Of a stretch of 64,000 nucleotides of DNA, positions 34,565 through 43,237 are shown in pieces. The DNA comes from Abyssibacter profundi. Its GTDB lineage: Bacteria > Pseudomonadota > Gammaproteobacteria > Nevskiales > OUC007. The stretch covers positions 1-64,000 of the forward strand of contig NZ_QEQK01000018.1 of assembly GCF_003151135.1 (NCBI RefSeq), read 5' to 3'. Position numbers and translations under genes: made by a program. Below the pieces are notes generated by a model, which saw only the letters and a program-made list of their open reading frames with translations, did no database searches and was not told the origin of the DNA. Positions within the stretch are counted from its first letter, which is position 1. Every line of letters starts with the position of its first letter.

Positions 34565-35752
34565 TTACTGCTTGGCCGTTTGGGGGCAAGCGACCAGCAG
34601 AGGTTCCTCGATGGCGTCGGTGGCGAGCAGATTACGTAAGGCCATGATCGCGGTGACCGTCAGCTCGCGCCCCTCGCCCAGCACCAGCCCGCCCTGCCGG
34701 GTCTTGATGTCTTCGGCGACGACCCAGCCCGGCAGCAAATCACTCACCCGGGCGCTGCGGGTGGAATTCCCGCTGTGGAGCTTCACAGTCCGCAGCGCCT
34801 GACTCACCGCATAGCGAACCGGTGGATCCAGCTTGGCGACAGCCTCCTGGGCGCGGGACATGGGCTGCTGATTGGCCAATTCTCGGGCCAGGGTACCCGC
34901 CGCACGCAGCAGCTCGGCACCCAGCACCACATCCGGATCAGCATCCTCAGGCGCCGGTCGATGCTGGTAACGCACGACCTGGGCAACGGAATCCAGGCGC
35001 GGAATCGCCTGCAGCAGCTTGAAAGCCGTTTCGGGATGCGAATCCAGGATGTCGCGTTCTTCCTGATCCAGCGGCCGTCCGGCCATCTCGCGCTGCACGA
35101 TGTCCGAGGGCACGCTGACACAACCGATGTGGCTGAGCGCGGCCGCCATATTGCCAATCCAGGCATTCGGCCAGTCCAGGGTTCTGGCCGCCTGCTTAAC
35201 GCAGGTCTGAATGGTCGCTGCCCGCATGGAGGCCCAGGGTGCAATCAGGCTCAGCACCTGGGTCATTGAATCCACCACGCCGGCTAGGGTGGTTTCCATC
35301 ATGTCTTGCTCGATCACGGCAGACCGATGGCGCTCCACCGCCTCGTGAAGGGTCGGGATCAGCACATCGGAGGGACATGGCTTGCAGAGATAGCGAAAAA
35401 TGGCGCCATGATTAATTGCCGCGATGGCCGATTCCGTATCCGCCTGGCCGGTCAGCAGTATGCGGGTGCTGTTCGGGCTGCGCTCACGCACCCGCGCGAG
35501 GAACTCGGCGCCATCCATGCCTGGCATGCGCATGTCGGAGACGATCACGGCGAACGGCGGCTCTTCTTCGACGATGGCCAGACCCTGCGCCCCGCCGGGG
35601 GCGGTGGTGACGTCGAACTCACCGAACAGGGTGCGCTCCAACCCGGCGAGCAGATTGGGCTCATCATCGACGCAGAGAATGCGGGGCAGATCCTCATCGT
35701 CAGGATCCGTGGGCAGCACGGCATCCATGCCGAGTGTTGTCGCCGGATTCAT
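34565..35752 (-). CDS. Response regulator with degenerate HD-GYP output domain
   Basis: This 395-residue protein has an N-terminal receiver (about 22-140) with the phospho-acceptor Asp in VSDMRMPG, and a C-terminal HD-GYP-like region. The HD pair is degenerate (ALSHIGCVSVPSD instead of LHDIGK) and the GYP motif is absent, so it is unlikely to hydrolyse c-di-GMP. The chosen ATG overlaps the HDOD regulator gene (ATGA). It is the last gene of the FIST-kinase operon. Degenerate HD-GYP proteins act as allosteric partners in Shewanella nitric-oxide signalling (HnoD), which fits by analogy. Confidence 0.85.
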   Translation of the reverse strand: MNPATTLGMDAVLPTDPDDEDLPRILCVDDEPNLLAGLERTLFGEFDVTTAPGGAQGLAIVEEEPPFAVIVSDMRMPGMDGAEFLARVRERSPNSTRILLTGQADTESAIAAINHGAIFRYLCKPCPSDVLIPTLHEAVERHRSAVIEQDMMETTLAGVVDSMTQVLSLIAPWASMRAATIQTCVKQAARTLDWPNAWIGNMAAALSHIGCVSVPSDIVQREMAGRPLDQEERDILDSHPETAFKLLQAIPRLDSVAQVVRYQHRPAPEDADPDVVLGAELLRAAGTLARELANQQPMSRAQEAVAKLDPPVRYAVSQALRTVKLHSGNSTRSARVSDLLPGWVVAEDIKTRQGGLVLGEGRELTVTAIMALRNLLATDAIEEPLLVACPQTAKQ

Positions 35753-36858
35753 GCGGCCGCCTGTGCTTCGGTCAGGGCGCTGGCGGCGGCCCGCCAAGCC
35801 GGCAGGTGAGCCTTGACGCCGGCCGCCTGCAAGAACGCTTCGTTCACGGCCTCGCCATGGGCGAGCGCCACCGCCACATGCACCACACCCACCGCATCAA
35901 AACGCACACTGGCCAGCCGTTCGGGTGTTCGATGCTGGGCGACGGCCTCGACGACCGGCCCCGGCAGCCCCCATGCACCCAACAGGTAGGCCCCGATTTC
36001 GGCATGGGTCGGCGATGCACCGGCATCCTCACCCAGCGGGGTTCGGCCAATGCCCTTGAGCAGCGCGCCCACGTCGCTGAGCAAAGCGGCGGTCATCACG
36101 GTTTCGCGCGCCGCATAAACGCTGCAAATCTGGCCTGTAATTCTGGATGCGAGCACGGAACGTTGGCGGAGTGATTCGACCTCCCCCCCGTCGAATTGGG
36201 CGTAAACCTCGGTGGCCAAGACCAGAACCGCCAGCATGCCGAAGCCGATGCGCTTGACCGCCTCGGCGATGTCACTGACCTCACCCCCCGCATACAGCAG
36301 CGCAGAATTGGCAAACTGCAGCACCTTGGCAGCCAGCGCCGGATCGGAACCGATAACCTCCGCCACGTCCGTGACCTTGGCGTTGGAGTCTTCCAGCAAG
36401 CCGGCCAAACGGGCGTACATCTTCGGCGTCGCGGGCAGTTGCCCAACCTGTCCCAATGCCGCGCGAAGACTGTCGTCGCGTAACAGGGCTTGCAGCGACA
36501 CAGCACGGTCGATGGTTTCGACCAGCACGGCACCTTCGCAAGGTTTGGACAGAAACTGCTGCGCAACGTCCAGGGCGCGCAGTGCGGCCTCCTGTTCCGT
36601 CTGGCCAGTCAGCATGATGCGAACGGCCTCCGGCCAGCGCTCACGCACCGTTCTCAGGAACTGTGCGCCATCCATCATGGGCATGCGCATATCGCTAATC
36701 ACCACATCGACGGGCTCGTCCTCCAGCAGTGCCAGCGCTTCGGCCCCACTGGTCGCGAACTCGGTTTCCCAGTCTCGATCACACATGAACAACATGCGCT
36801 CGATTCCGCCCAGCACGCAGGCATCGTCATCGACAAACAGCAGTCGCATGGGCGTCAT
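35749..36858 (-). CDS. Response regulator with HDOD output domain
   Basis: This 369-residue protein has a receiver (about 1-125) with the acceptor Asp in ISDMRMPMMDG and a C-terminal HDOD domain (about 140-330: LPATPKMYARLAGLLED and following). HDOD domains are regulatory, not known as phosphodiesterases. It overlaps the kinase gene upstream and the second regulator downstream by four bases each. It should be phosphorylated by the neighbouring kinase. Confidence 0.9.
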   Translation of the reverse strand: MTPMRLLFVDDDACVLGGIERMLFMCDRDWETEFATSGAEALALLEDEPVDVVISDMRMPMMDGAQFLRTVRERWPEAVRIMLTGQTEQEAALRALDVAQQFLSKPCEGAVLVETIDRAVSLQALLRDDSLRAALGQVGQLPATPKMYARLAGLLEDSNAKVTDVAEVIGSDPALAAKVLQFANSALLYAGGEVSDIAEAVKRIGFGMLAVLVLATEVYAQFDGGEVESLRQRSVLASRITGQICSVYAARETVMTAALLSDVGALLKGIGRTPLGEDAGASPTHAEIGAYLLGAWGLPGPVVEAVAQHRTPERLASVRFDAVGVVHVAVALAHGEAVNEAFLQAAGVKAHLPAWRAAASALTEAQAAA

Positions 36859-37967
36859 GACGCATCGCCTCCATCAATCGGCAGGCGAACGACAAACTCG
36901 GTGCCCGTGCCCACTTCAGTTTCGAAAAAGACCACCCCGCCATGTTTGTCGACCACAGTGGAGTAGACGATCGCCAGCCCCTGCCCGGTTCCGTCACCCA
37001 CGCCTTTTGTGGTGAAGAACGGATCGAACACCTTCTCCCGCACGGCTTCCGGAATGCCGCCGCCATCGTCAATCACACGAATATCGACATGCGTGTCTTC
37101 ATACGGAGCGAGCACGATCTCGATGCGACCCGATTCCCGGACGCCCGGCTCGAGCGTGTCCTTGATGGCATGGGCGGCATTGACGACCAGATTCAGCAGC
37201 ATCTGGGCAATCTCGTCACGCAGACAACACACCGGAGGCAACTCGCCTTCGCAGCGGATGGTCAGACTGGCCACATACTTCCACTCATTCCGGGCCACCG
37301 TCACGGTGGTCTCGGCCAGTGCATGCAAATCCACCTGCTCCTTTTCACCAGCCGATGGATGTGAGAACTCCTTCATGGCGCCGACAATGCGCGATATGCG
37401 TCGCAGCCCGTCCAGCGACTGTTCCAGGGCCGCCGGCACCTGCTCCTGCAGGAACCCGAACTTGGATCGCTTTAGCTGACGGCGGAACGCCACTGCGGCC
37501 GCCTGCGTCGCCTCATGCGGTTCGGCCGCGTCGGCCAGCGTGCAGGCGGCCTCGACCAGCGTGGCAATCATGCGCTGGGCCTTGCTGACGAACTCGACGT
37601 TATCCCGCACGTACTGAGTTGGCGTGTTGATTTCATGCGCGACGCCGGCTGCCAGCTGACCGATCGACTCCATTTTCTGCGCCTGGAGCAACATGGCCTG
37701 GGTCCGGCCTAACTCGGCCAGCGCTTCCTGCAGCTCTCGACGTTCTTCGCTGAGCTGCTGCGTCTTCATCGCCACGACCTTGCCCAGGGCGATGTTCTGC
37801 TCGAGCGTCGTCATCGGCGTGGCAAGCGAGTCGTCGCGCTCCTTCACCCGTCGCTTGAGCACATGAATCGTCTTGTCACGGGCAGCCAGCTTGCGCTGCA
37901 GCACGTCGATCGCGTCCGTTGCGGGCGCCCGCGCTGTCGAGGGGTCGGGATGGGCTTGATTAAGCAT
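36855..37967 (-). CDS. Histidine kinase without its own sensor domain
   Basis: From the chosen ATG this is 370 residues: an N-terminal coiled coil (about 25-95), a HisKA-type phosphoacceptor (GQLAAGVAHEINTPTQYV, His in AHEIN), and an HATPase_c domain with NAAHA (N-box), DDGGGIPE (G1) and GTGQGLAI (G2). It has no membrane span or sensor domain, so it probably depends on the adjacent FIST protein. The HEINTPTQ form of the H-box is typical of this kinase group. One base separates it from the FIST gene's stop. Confidence 0.9.
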   Translation of the reverse strand: MLNQAHPDPSTARAPATDAIDVLQRKLAARDKTIHVLKRRVKERDDSLATPMTTLEQNIALGKVVAMKTQQLSEERRELQEALAELGRTQAMLLQAQKMESIGQLAAGVAHEINTPTQYVRDNVEFVSKAQRMIATLVEAACTLADAAEPHEATQAAAVAFRRQLKRSKFGFLQEQVPAALEQSLDGLRRISRIVGAMKEFSHPSAGEKEQVDLHALAETTVTVARNEWKYVASLTIRCEGELPPVCCLRDEIAQMLLNLVVNAAHAIKDTLEPGVRESGRIEIVLAPYEDTHVDIRVIDDGGGIPEAVREKVFDPFFTTKGVGDGTGQGLAIVYSTVVDKHGGVVFFETEVGTGTEFVVRLPIDGGDAS

Positions 37968-37968
37968 G

Positions 37969-39087
37969 TCAGGCTCCGATGGCGATGCCTGTGAAGGTCT
38001 GGTTGATGTGCAGTCCGTTGAACTGCTCCCCGTAGGTCGAGAAACCGAACACCTTGCGGCTGGCCATGAACTGGCCGACCGGATCCAACATCGCGTTCTG
38101 TTCGAACTCCACGCGGCGCAGAATGCAGTCACAACCCAGGATCAGAGCGGGTTCCGGCACGGTCTCGCGCACGCCGTCGAAGGCCTCTTCCAGCGTCTTC
38201 ATGACATCCACGGCCTTGCCAACGGAAATCACCCGCCCCTCATCCACCGCGCAGTAGCAGGTCAGCGACCCATCTTTGTTGGCCTGCTGGATGGACCGCA
38301 CATAGGGGTCGCCCCCCATGGTCATCAGCAATGGGTGGGTGGAGAACACGTTGGCGTCGAGCTGGTCCGGCGACAGCCCGATGGCATCGGCATAAGCCTG
38401 GGCCGCGGGCTCGCCATCGATCTCGATGATCAGCCGCTGCTCGGGATCGGCCTCGGTAATGACGAGATCGATTTCGCTGGGGACGAAATGCTGGAACTTG
38501 AAGGACGCACAGGGTTTTTCGCACTCGAACTGCGCCAGAACGGCTGCGTTCTGCTGGAAATGCCCATCGAAATAAACATGTGTCTGGCGGAACTGCAGAT
38601 TGTCTCCGGCCGACCCGCCGATCAGCGGCACGTTACCCAAGGCCTGGTAAAGCGAGGCGGCCAGTTGTTCCTCGCGCATGGATAGGCCATCGACCAGCAA
38701 GAGGCCGAAACTGAATTCCATATCCGACCGGACCACCATCGATTGCACGGTGTCGGCAACGGACGAAGCGCAGGCCGTTTCATCCGACAAGGGGGAGATT
38801 AAATGCGGGCGCATGCGTAAATCCCCGCCGCGCAGCCCGGCCGCGAGTATGCCGGTGGCCAGAAAACCGTTCGGGCCGATCTGTCCGGATGCGGTGCAGC
38901 CAATGACGGGGCAGTCGAAACCGGCCTTAATCGCCGGCCCCAACGCATCCAGGTCATGACGGGGGTCGCAGTAGAAAATGACCGCGTCCAGCGGGTCGGA
39001 CCCCAGCTGTGTGCGAAGTTCCTCCACCGCGACTTGAGCAGCGGACTTGGCCGTCTGCGCGTAACTGACGTTCAGGGTCATCTCCAT
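37969..39087 (-). CDS. FIST domain sensor protein (NosP-like)
   Basis: This 372-residue soluble protein has FIST_N (about 20-215) and FIST_C (about 220-360) domains. The order FIST, kinase, HDOD regulator, degenerate HD-GYP regulator resembles NosP/NahK nitric-oxide relays of Pseudomonas, Vibrio and Shewanella, where the FIST protein binds haem and controls the kinase. Haem binding is not provable from sequence alone. It is the first gene of the four-gene operon and has a FliA-like promoter 28 bases upstream, linking it to motility genes. A start six bases later is also possible. Confidence 0.88.
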   Translation of the reverse strand: MEMTLNVSYAQTAKSAAQVAVEELRTQLGSDPLDAVIFYCDPRHDLDALGPAIKAGFDCPVIGCTASGQIGPNGFLATGILAAGLRGGDLRMRPHLISPLSDETACASSVADTVQSMVVRSDMEFSFGLLLVDGLSMREEQLAASLYQALGNVPLIGGSAGDNLQFRQTHVYFDGHFQQNAAVLAQFECEKPCASFKFQHFVPSEIDLVITEADPEQRLIIEIDGEPAAQAYADAIGLSPDQLDANVFSTHPLLMTMGGDPYVRSIQQANKDGSLTCYCAVDEGRVISVGKAVDVMKTLEEAFDGVRETVPEPALILGCDCILRRVEFEQNAMLDPVGQFMASRKVFGFSTYGEQFNGLHINQTFTGIAIGA

Positions 39088-39114
39088 CCTACCGATTGTG
39101 GTCTTGTCTAACCG

Positions 39115-39142
39115 TTATCGGTGGATTCGGATCGCACTTGAG
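39115..39142 (-). promoter_or_regulatory. Sigma-28 (FliA)-like promoter of the FIST operon
   Basis: The minus strand reads CTCAAG, 14 bases, ACCGATAA. The -10 ends 28 bases upstream of the FIST start. Same element and spacing as the flgM and cheV promoters. Confidence 0.65.
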
Positions 39143-39209
39143 CGGGTGGTCCGGCGTGAGCGAACCAGTGGCTACATTCTCACGACGACTGGCGTTGCAG
39201 TCGCCGGTG

Positions 39210-40391
39210 CTACAGCAGCCTGAACAGCGACAGGCCCTGCACGCGGACCAGGGTTTGCTGCGCCGCTTCCAGCGCAGTGATCTGCAGGGATAGACGGCTG
39301 GCCGCCTCGGCGATGTCCACGTCCCGTAGATCCGACAGCGTCGCCATTAGCTCGACGGCCACGCCTTCGTGGGACGATTCAGCCCGATCCAGCGATTGCA
39401 GACGGTTACCCACCGAGGCGCGGGTGTCGATGACATGATCGGTGGCGGTGTCGATTTGCTCGAGACCGGCATAAAGCGTCGTTGTCAGCTGCGCACGGCT
39501 GCCGGCGCTCCCGTCGAAACCCTCCAGGGCCGTTGCGATCTGGTCGAGGCGACTGAACACGTCCTGCTGGCCGGCAGGCTGAACGGTGAACTGATCCCCG
39601 TCGGCCGGCGTATTGGCGAATTGCAGGCTCACACCGTTGACGACGAAGGCCTCATCGCTGCTGTATGGGCCGGTCCCCAGGGTTGCCCCGCTGTCGCCAG
39701 TGACCGTCCAGTTGCCTCCTGAGAACTGCACGGTCCAGGGCAGGTCGGCCGGCGCGGCGGTGGCATCGACACTGAGCCGGGTCAGAGCCGCCGTCCCCGT
39801 GTTAGCGGCGGCCGCCTGCACGGTCGGCCCGCGCGGAATATCCATGAAGACGGCCCGGCCCGTATCACCATCGGCGACCCGGTGGCCCGGACCAATGCGC
39901 ACTTCGCGCGACTGTGCGTCGCCGTGATAGGTCGTGCCGGCACCTGTCGCCGAGAAGGCCTGCTCCACGGCGCGGGTGCCGACGAACAAGGCCTGGCCAT
40001 CGGCACCCTGTCGGTTGGCAATACCGTACAAATCCGCGAGCTGACTGCGAATCTGACCGGCAATGGCCTGAGCCGCCGAGGCATCCACCGCCGAACCACC
40101 GGCCTGCACCGCGAGCTGCCGCACGGAGTTGAGTACCTCGGTGGCCTCGTCGAGCGCGGCTTCCTCACCGACCAGGCGTTCCCGCACCCGACTGATATTC
40201 GACTGATAGCGGGTGACTTGCTCCAGCGCCGAATCCAGCGCCACACCACGCGCCGCAGCGGCCGGATCATCGGCGCTACGCGTCAGGCGCTGGCCCGAGG
40301 CCAGCTGCTCCTGGGTGTGGGCCAGTTCCGTCTGTTTTTGCTGGATTAGATCCAGCGTCCGGTTCTGAAAACCTGCAGTGGAAATGCGCAT
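39210..40391 (-). CDS. flgL: Flagellar hook-filament junction protein FlgL
   Basis: This 393-residue protein has a flagellin-type N-terminus (MRISTAGFQNRTLDLI then LASGQRLTRSADDPAA) and a matching C-terminal helix. Together with FlgK it forms the junction between hook and filament. It lies 3 bases after flgK and has a typical length, which separates it from flagellin. It is the last gene of the flgB-L run. Confidence 0.95.
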   Translation of the reverse strand: MRISTAGFQNRTLDLIQQKQTELAHTQEQLASGQRLTRSADDPAAAARGVALDSALEQVTRYQSNISRVRERLVGEEAALDEATEVLNSVRQLAVQAGGSAVDASAAQAIAGQIRSQLADLYGIANRQGADGQALFVGTRAVEQAFSATGAGTTYHGDAQSREVRIGPGHRVADGDTGRAVFMDIPRGPTVQAAAANTGTAALTRLSVDATAAPADLPWTVQFSGGNWTVTGDSGATLGTGPYSSDEAFVVNGVSLQFANTPADGDQFTVQPAGQQDVFSRLDQIATALEGFDGSAGSRAQLTTTLYAGLEQIDTATDHVIDTRASVGNRLQSLDRAESSHEGVAVELMATLSDLRDVDIAEAASRLSLQITALEAAQQTLVRVQGLSLFRLL

Positions 40392-40394
40392 GGC

Positions 40395-42275
40395 TTATCT
40401 CCGCACGGCCGAGAGCAGCGTATCGAACAGGGTGGAGGCCACCGACATCACCTGGGCGGCGGCCTGGTAGGCCTGCTCAAAACGCATCAAATTGGCGGCC
40501 TCTTCATCAAGATTGACGCCGGACTGGGCGTCGCGGTCTGCCATGTCGGCCGACTGGATGGTCAGGGCGCCGGAGTAGCCCGCCTCCGCGGTCGCCGCCG
40601 CGTTGCCCAAAGTGCTGATCAGACGGGCCGAGGCTTCGGCGGGACGTTCACTGCCATCGCCCAAAAAGCTGTTGCCGGCCAGCCCGGCCAGCGCCTGGGC
40701 CGTGCGGTTGTCGGATGAACCGGCGCCGGTGGCACGAAGCTGCACCTGGTCACCCGCCTGTGGCGTGCCGGTGAATTGCAGGCGCAGGCCATTCACCAAC
40801 ACCCCGGTCTGGGCGTCATAGGCCACAACCGGACCGCCGTCGATGGACACCTGATTCGCCGCCGGAAAGGACAGGGTTGCAGCGCTGCCGTAGCCCGCAG
40901 CCGTGGTGTCCTCCACCGCGTACTGCTCCAGCGCCAGCGTCCCGGTATTGCCGGTGGGTACTTCGACCACCACCGCACCCGCAGCCGCCAGGCCGCTTGG
41001 ATCCCGCAGCGCCATGCCGAAGTCGTCCAGCGCATCACCCATCCCGACTCGGAATCGATCATTCGCCGCTGGCGCGCCACCGAGGACCAGCTCCAAACCA
41101 TCCAGCTGGATAGGGTCGGCAACCGAGCCAGTGCCGCTCAGCGGCACGGCGTTGCCGCCATCGACCCGCAACCACTGCGTCCCGTCGTAACGCAGCTCGG
41201 GGTCGGTGCCCGGCAGGTTGCCCGGATCGGTGACCGAGACGGCAAAGGACGCCGACCCAGTATTGGCGACATGCCCGGTGACATCAATTGAGGCCGCGGT
41301 GAAGACATGGCCGCCCGCCTGCCCGGAGGGCGTGACACCCCCGGCGTGGACCGCGTTGAACTGCTCCGACACCCCCAGTGCCAACTGCGCCACCTGCCCG
41401 CGTGTTTCATCGAGCAAATCTGCGGTTGCCAGAATGCCGCCGATCTCCCCCCCGCCGACCTGGCGGCTGATGTTAACGATGCCACCCTGGGTTTCGACGC
41501 CTAGCTGCGGTACCAGCGACCCCATCGGATCATCAACGGCGGTCAGCGCATAGGCATTGGCGCCGAGCACCAGCGCCTGTCCGGACTGGGCGAACACATT
41601 GAGCTCGCCGCTGTCTGCGGCCACGGTCCGGATATCCAGCTGCGTCGCTAGATTGCGGACCAGTTCATCACGGGTATCGAGCAAATCATTCGGTGGCTGA
41701 CCACCAGAGCGGCCCATCGCCAGGGTGATCTGTTCATTCAGTGTGGCGATTTCGGTCGAGAGGTCGTTGGCCGTGGCAACCGCCGTATTCATTTCCAGAC
41801 CCAGATCGCGCTCCAGGGCATCGAACTGATAGGCCAGACTGCCCACACGCCGGGTCAGATCCTGGCCGGCCGCCAGCAGGCTTTGTCGGGCGGCCGTGGA
41901 ACTGGGGTCGGCGGCGAGGTCTTCAGCCGCCGTGAAGAACTGATCCAAACCGCTACCCACCGACAGCGTTTCGTCGGACAGCAAGCCGTCCAGTCGATTC
42001 GCCACCTGGGTCTGCATCGAGAAATACCCCACCTGACTGGCATCGCCGATCAGGCGTTGCTGCACCAGGTCGCTGGCATTGCGCACCACGGTGTTGGCGT
42101 AGACCCCGTTGCCGTACACGCCCTGCCCGCTGGGGGTTGGGGTGCGGGTCGACAATTCCACGCGTTGCCGCGAATACCCGGGGGTATCCACGTTCGCCAC
42201 GTTATGGCCCACGGTGTCCAGCGCCCGCCGATAACTCAGCAGCGCGGAGGAGCCAATACTGAATAAATCCGTCAT
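40395..42275 (-). CDS. flgK: Flagellar hook-filament junction protein FlgK
   Basis: This 626-residue protein starts MTDLFSIGSSALLSYRRALD, with the conserved VGHNVANVDTPGYSRQRVE. Its C-terminal helix ends LFDTLLSAVRR. It is the first junction protein on the hook. The ATG at 42275 is preferred over a longer version that would overlap flgJ. A FliA-like promoter lies within flgJ, 103 bases upstream, giving flgKL late expression. Confidence 0.95.
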   Translation of the reverse strand: MTDLFSIGSSALLSYRRALDTVGHNVANVDTPGYSRQRVELSTRTPTPSGQGVYGNGVYANTVVRNASDLVQQRLIGDASQVGYFSMQTQVANRLDGLLSDETLSVGSGLDQFFTAAEDLAADPSSTAARQSLLAAGQDLTRRVGSLAYQFDALERDLGLEMNTAVATANDLSTEIATLNEQITLAMGRSGGQPPNDLLDTRDELVRNLATQLDIRTVAADSGELNVFAQSGQALVLGANAYALTAVDDPMGSLVPQLGVETQGGIVNISRQVGGGEIGGILATADLLDETRGQVAQLALGVSEQFNAVHAGGVTPSGQAGGHVFTAASIDVTGHVANTGSASFAVSVTDPGNLPGTDPELRYDGTQWLRVDGGNAVPLSGTGSVADPIQLDGLELVLGGAPAANDRFRVGMGDALDDFGMALRDPSGLAAAGAVVVEVPTGNTGTLALEQYAVEDTTAAGYGSAATLSFPAANQVSIDGGPVVAYDAQTGVLVNGLRLQFTGTPQAGDQVQLRATGAGSSDNRTAQALAGLAGNSFLGDGSERPAEASARLISTLGNAAATAEAGYSGALTIQSADMADRDAQSGVNLDEEAANLMRFEQAYQAAAQVMSVASTLFDTLLSAVRR

Positions 42276-42288
42276 CAGGTGTTCCTGG

Positions 42289-43230
42289 TCAGACGCCGGC
42301 GCTGGCCGCAGGCAGGCGGTGATCGCCCGCATGCGGACGCGAGGCGGTCGTCGGCGTATCGACAGTCCATGACTCCATCATCGGCCCGTTGGCGATTCGC
42401 TTGAGCTTTTCGGCGTATCGGGGATCGGTGGCATAGCCGGCCTGCTGCAGACCTTCGGCGTAGCGCTCACCGTCGCCCGCCTGGGCCAGCGCGTCGGCAT
42501 AGCGTGGCTGCGACTGCAGGAACTGCACGTAATCCTCCACGCTAGCCTCATAGGAATCGTAGGCCCGGAAGCTATCGGTCAGATCGATGCGGTGCCCGCC
42601 GATGTACTCATGGGTGCGCACCTCGACGGTTTGTTCGGCCCCATGGGCCTTGATGCCAAACAGGTTGTGGCTGGACCGACCCTGGGCATCGACGGGAACG
42701 GACTGCCCCCACCCGGTCTCCAGTGCAGCCTGGGCCATCACAAAGCGTGGGTCCACGCCCAGCTTGCTGGCCGCCCGCTCAACCACCGGCGCCAGCTTGC
42801 TGACAAAATCCTCGGGCGATTCGAAGCCGCCAGTCAGACGCGGCCCCTGGGTCGGCAGGCTGCTCCGGGCAATGTCATCAAAACGCACGGGCGCCGACTC
42901 GTTGGTCAGCCCGGCCTGACGCTGGAACTGCTGGATCATCAGGTCTGCCAGCCCTAGTCCCCCGGCCTTGCTGATGTCCTTGGCCACGGCCTGATCCATC
43001 ATGTCGCGGTACATGGCGCCACCGTTACCGGACAGATCATCACCAAACTCCGTGGCCCGCATGGACTGCAGCATCATCTGCGTGAACAAGGCCTCGAACT
43101 GCAGCGCCGCCTCGCGCAGCGCCTTGGCGTCGCCCGCCTGCTGCCCCGCCGAGGCCTGGCCCGCCATACGCTCGACGCCACCATTGGCGGTGGCGCCCAG
43201 CGGGTTCAGCGTTGGCGATTGCAGTTCCAC
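42289..43230 (-). CDS. flgJ: Flagellar rod assembly protein/muramidase FlgJ
   Basis: This 313-residue protein has an N-terminal rod-cap region (about 30-105) and a C-terminal glucosaminidase domain (about 140-305) with catalytic E171 (AQAALETGWGQ). It digests peptidoglycan so the rod can pass. The start is a GTG. Fused bifunctional FlgJ is typical of gammaproteobacteria. The flgK promoter is embedded near its 3' end. Confidence 0.95.
   Translation of the reverse strand: MELQSPTLNPLGATANGGVERMAGQASAGQQAGDAKALREAALQFEALFTQMMLQSMRATEFGDDLSGNGGAMYRDMMDQAVAKDISKAGGLGLADLMIQQFQRQAGLTNESAPVRFDDIARSSLPTQGPRLTGGFESPEDFVSKLAPVVERAASKLGVDPRFVMAQAALETGWGQSVPVDAQGRSSHNLFGIKAHGAEQTVEVRTHEYIGGHRIDLTDSFRAYDSYEASVEDYVQFLQSQPRYADALAQAGDGERYAEGLQQAGYATDPRYAEKLKRIANGPMMESWTVDTPTTASRPHAGDHRLPAASAGV
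42378..42405 (-). promoter_or_regulatory. Sigma-28 (FliA)-like promoter inside flgJ, driving flgKL
   Basis: The minus strand reads CTCAAG, 14 bases, GCCGATGA. It sits in the flgJ coding region, 103 bases upstream of flgK. Internal FliA promoters before flgK are known in enteric bacteria, so the position makes sense. Confidence 0.55.
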
Positions 43231-43237
43231 GACCGGC

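Noticed and set aside
39210-40391. FlgL considered as flagellin (FliC)
   Set aside because: It follows flgK directly, has FlgL length and internal pattern, and no export chaperone or FliD gene is next to it.
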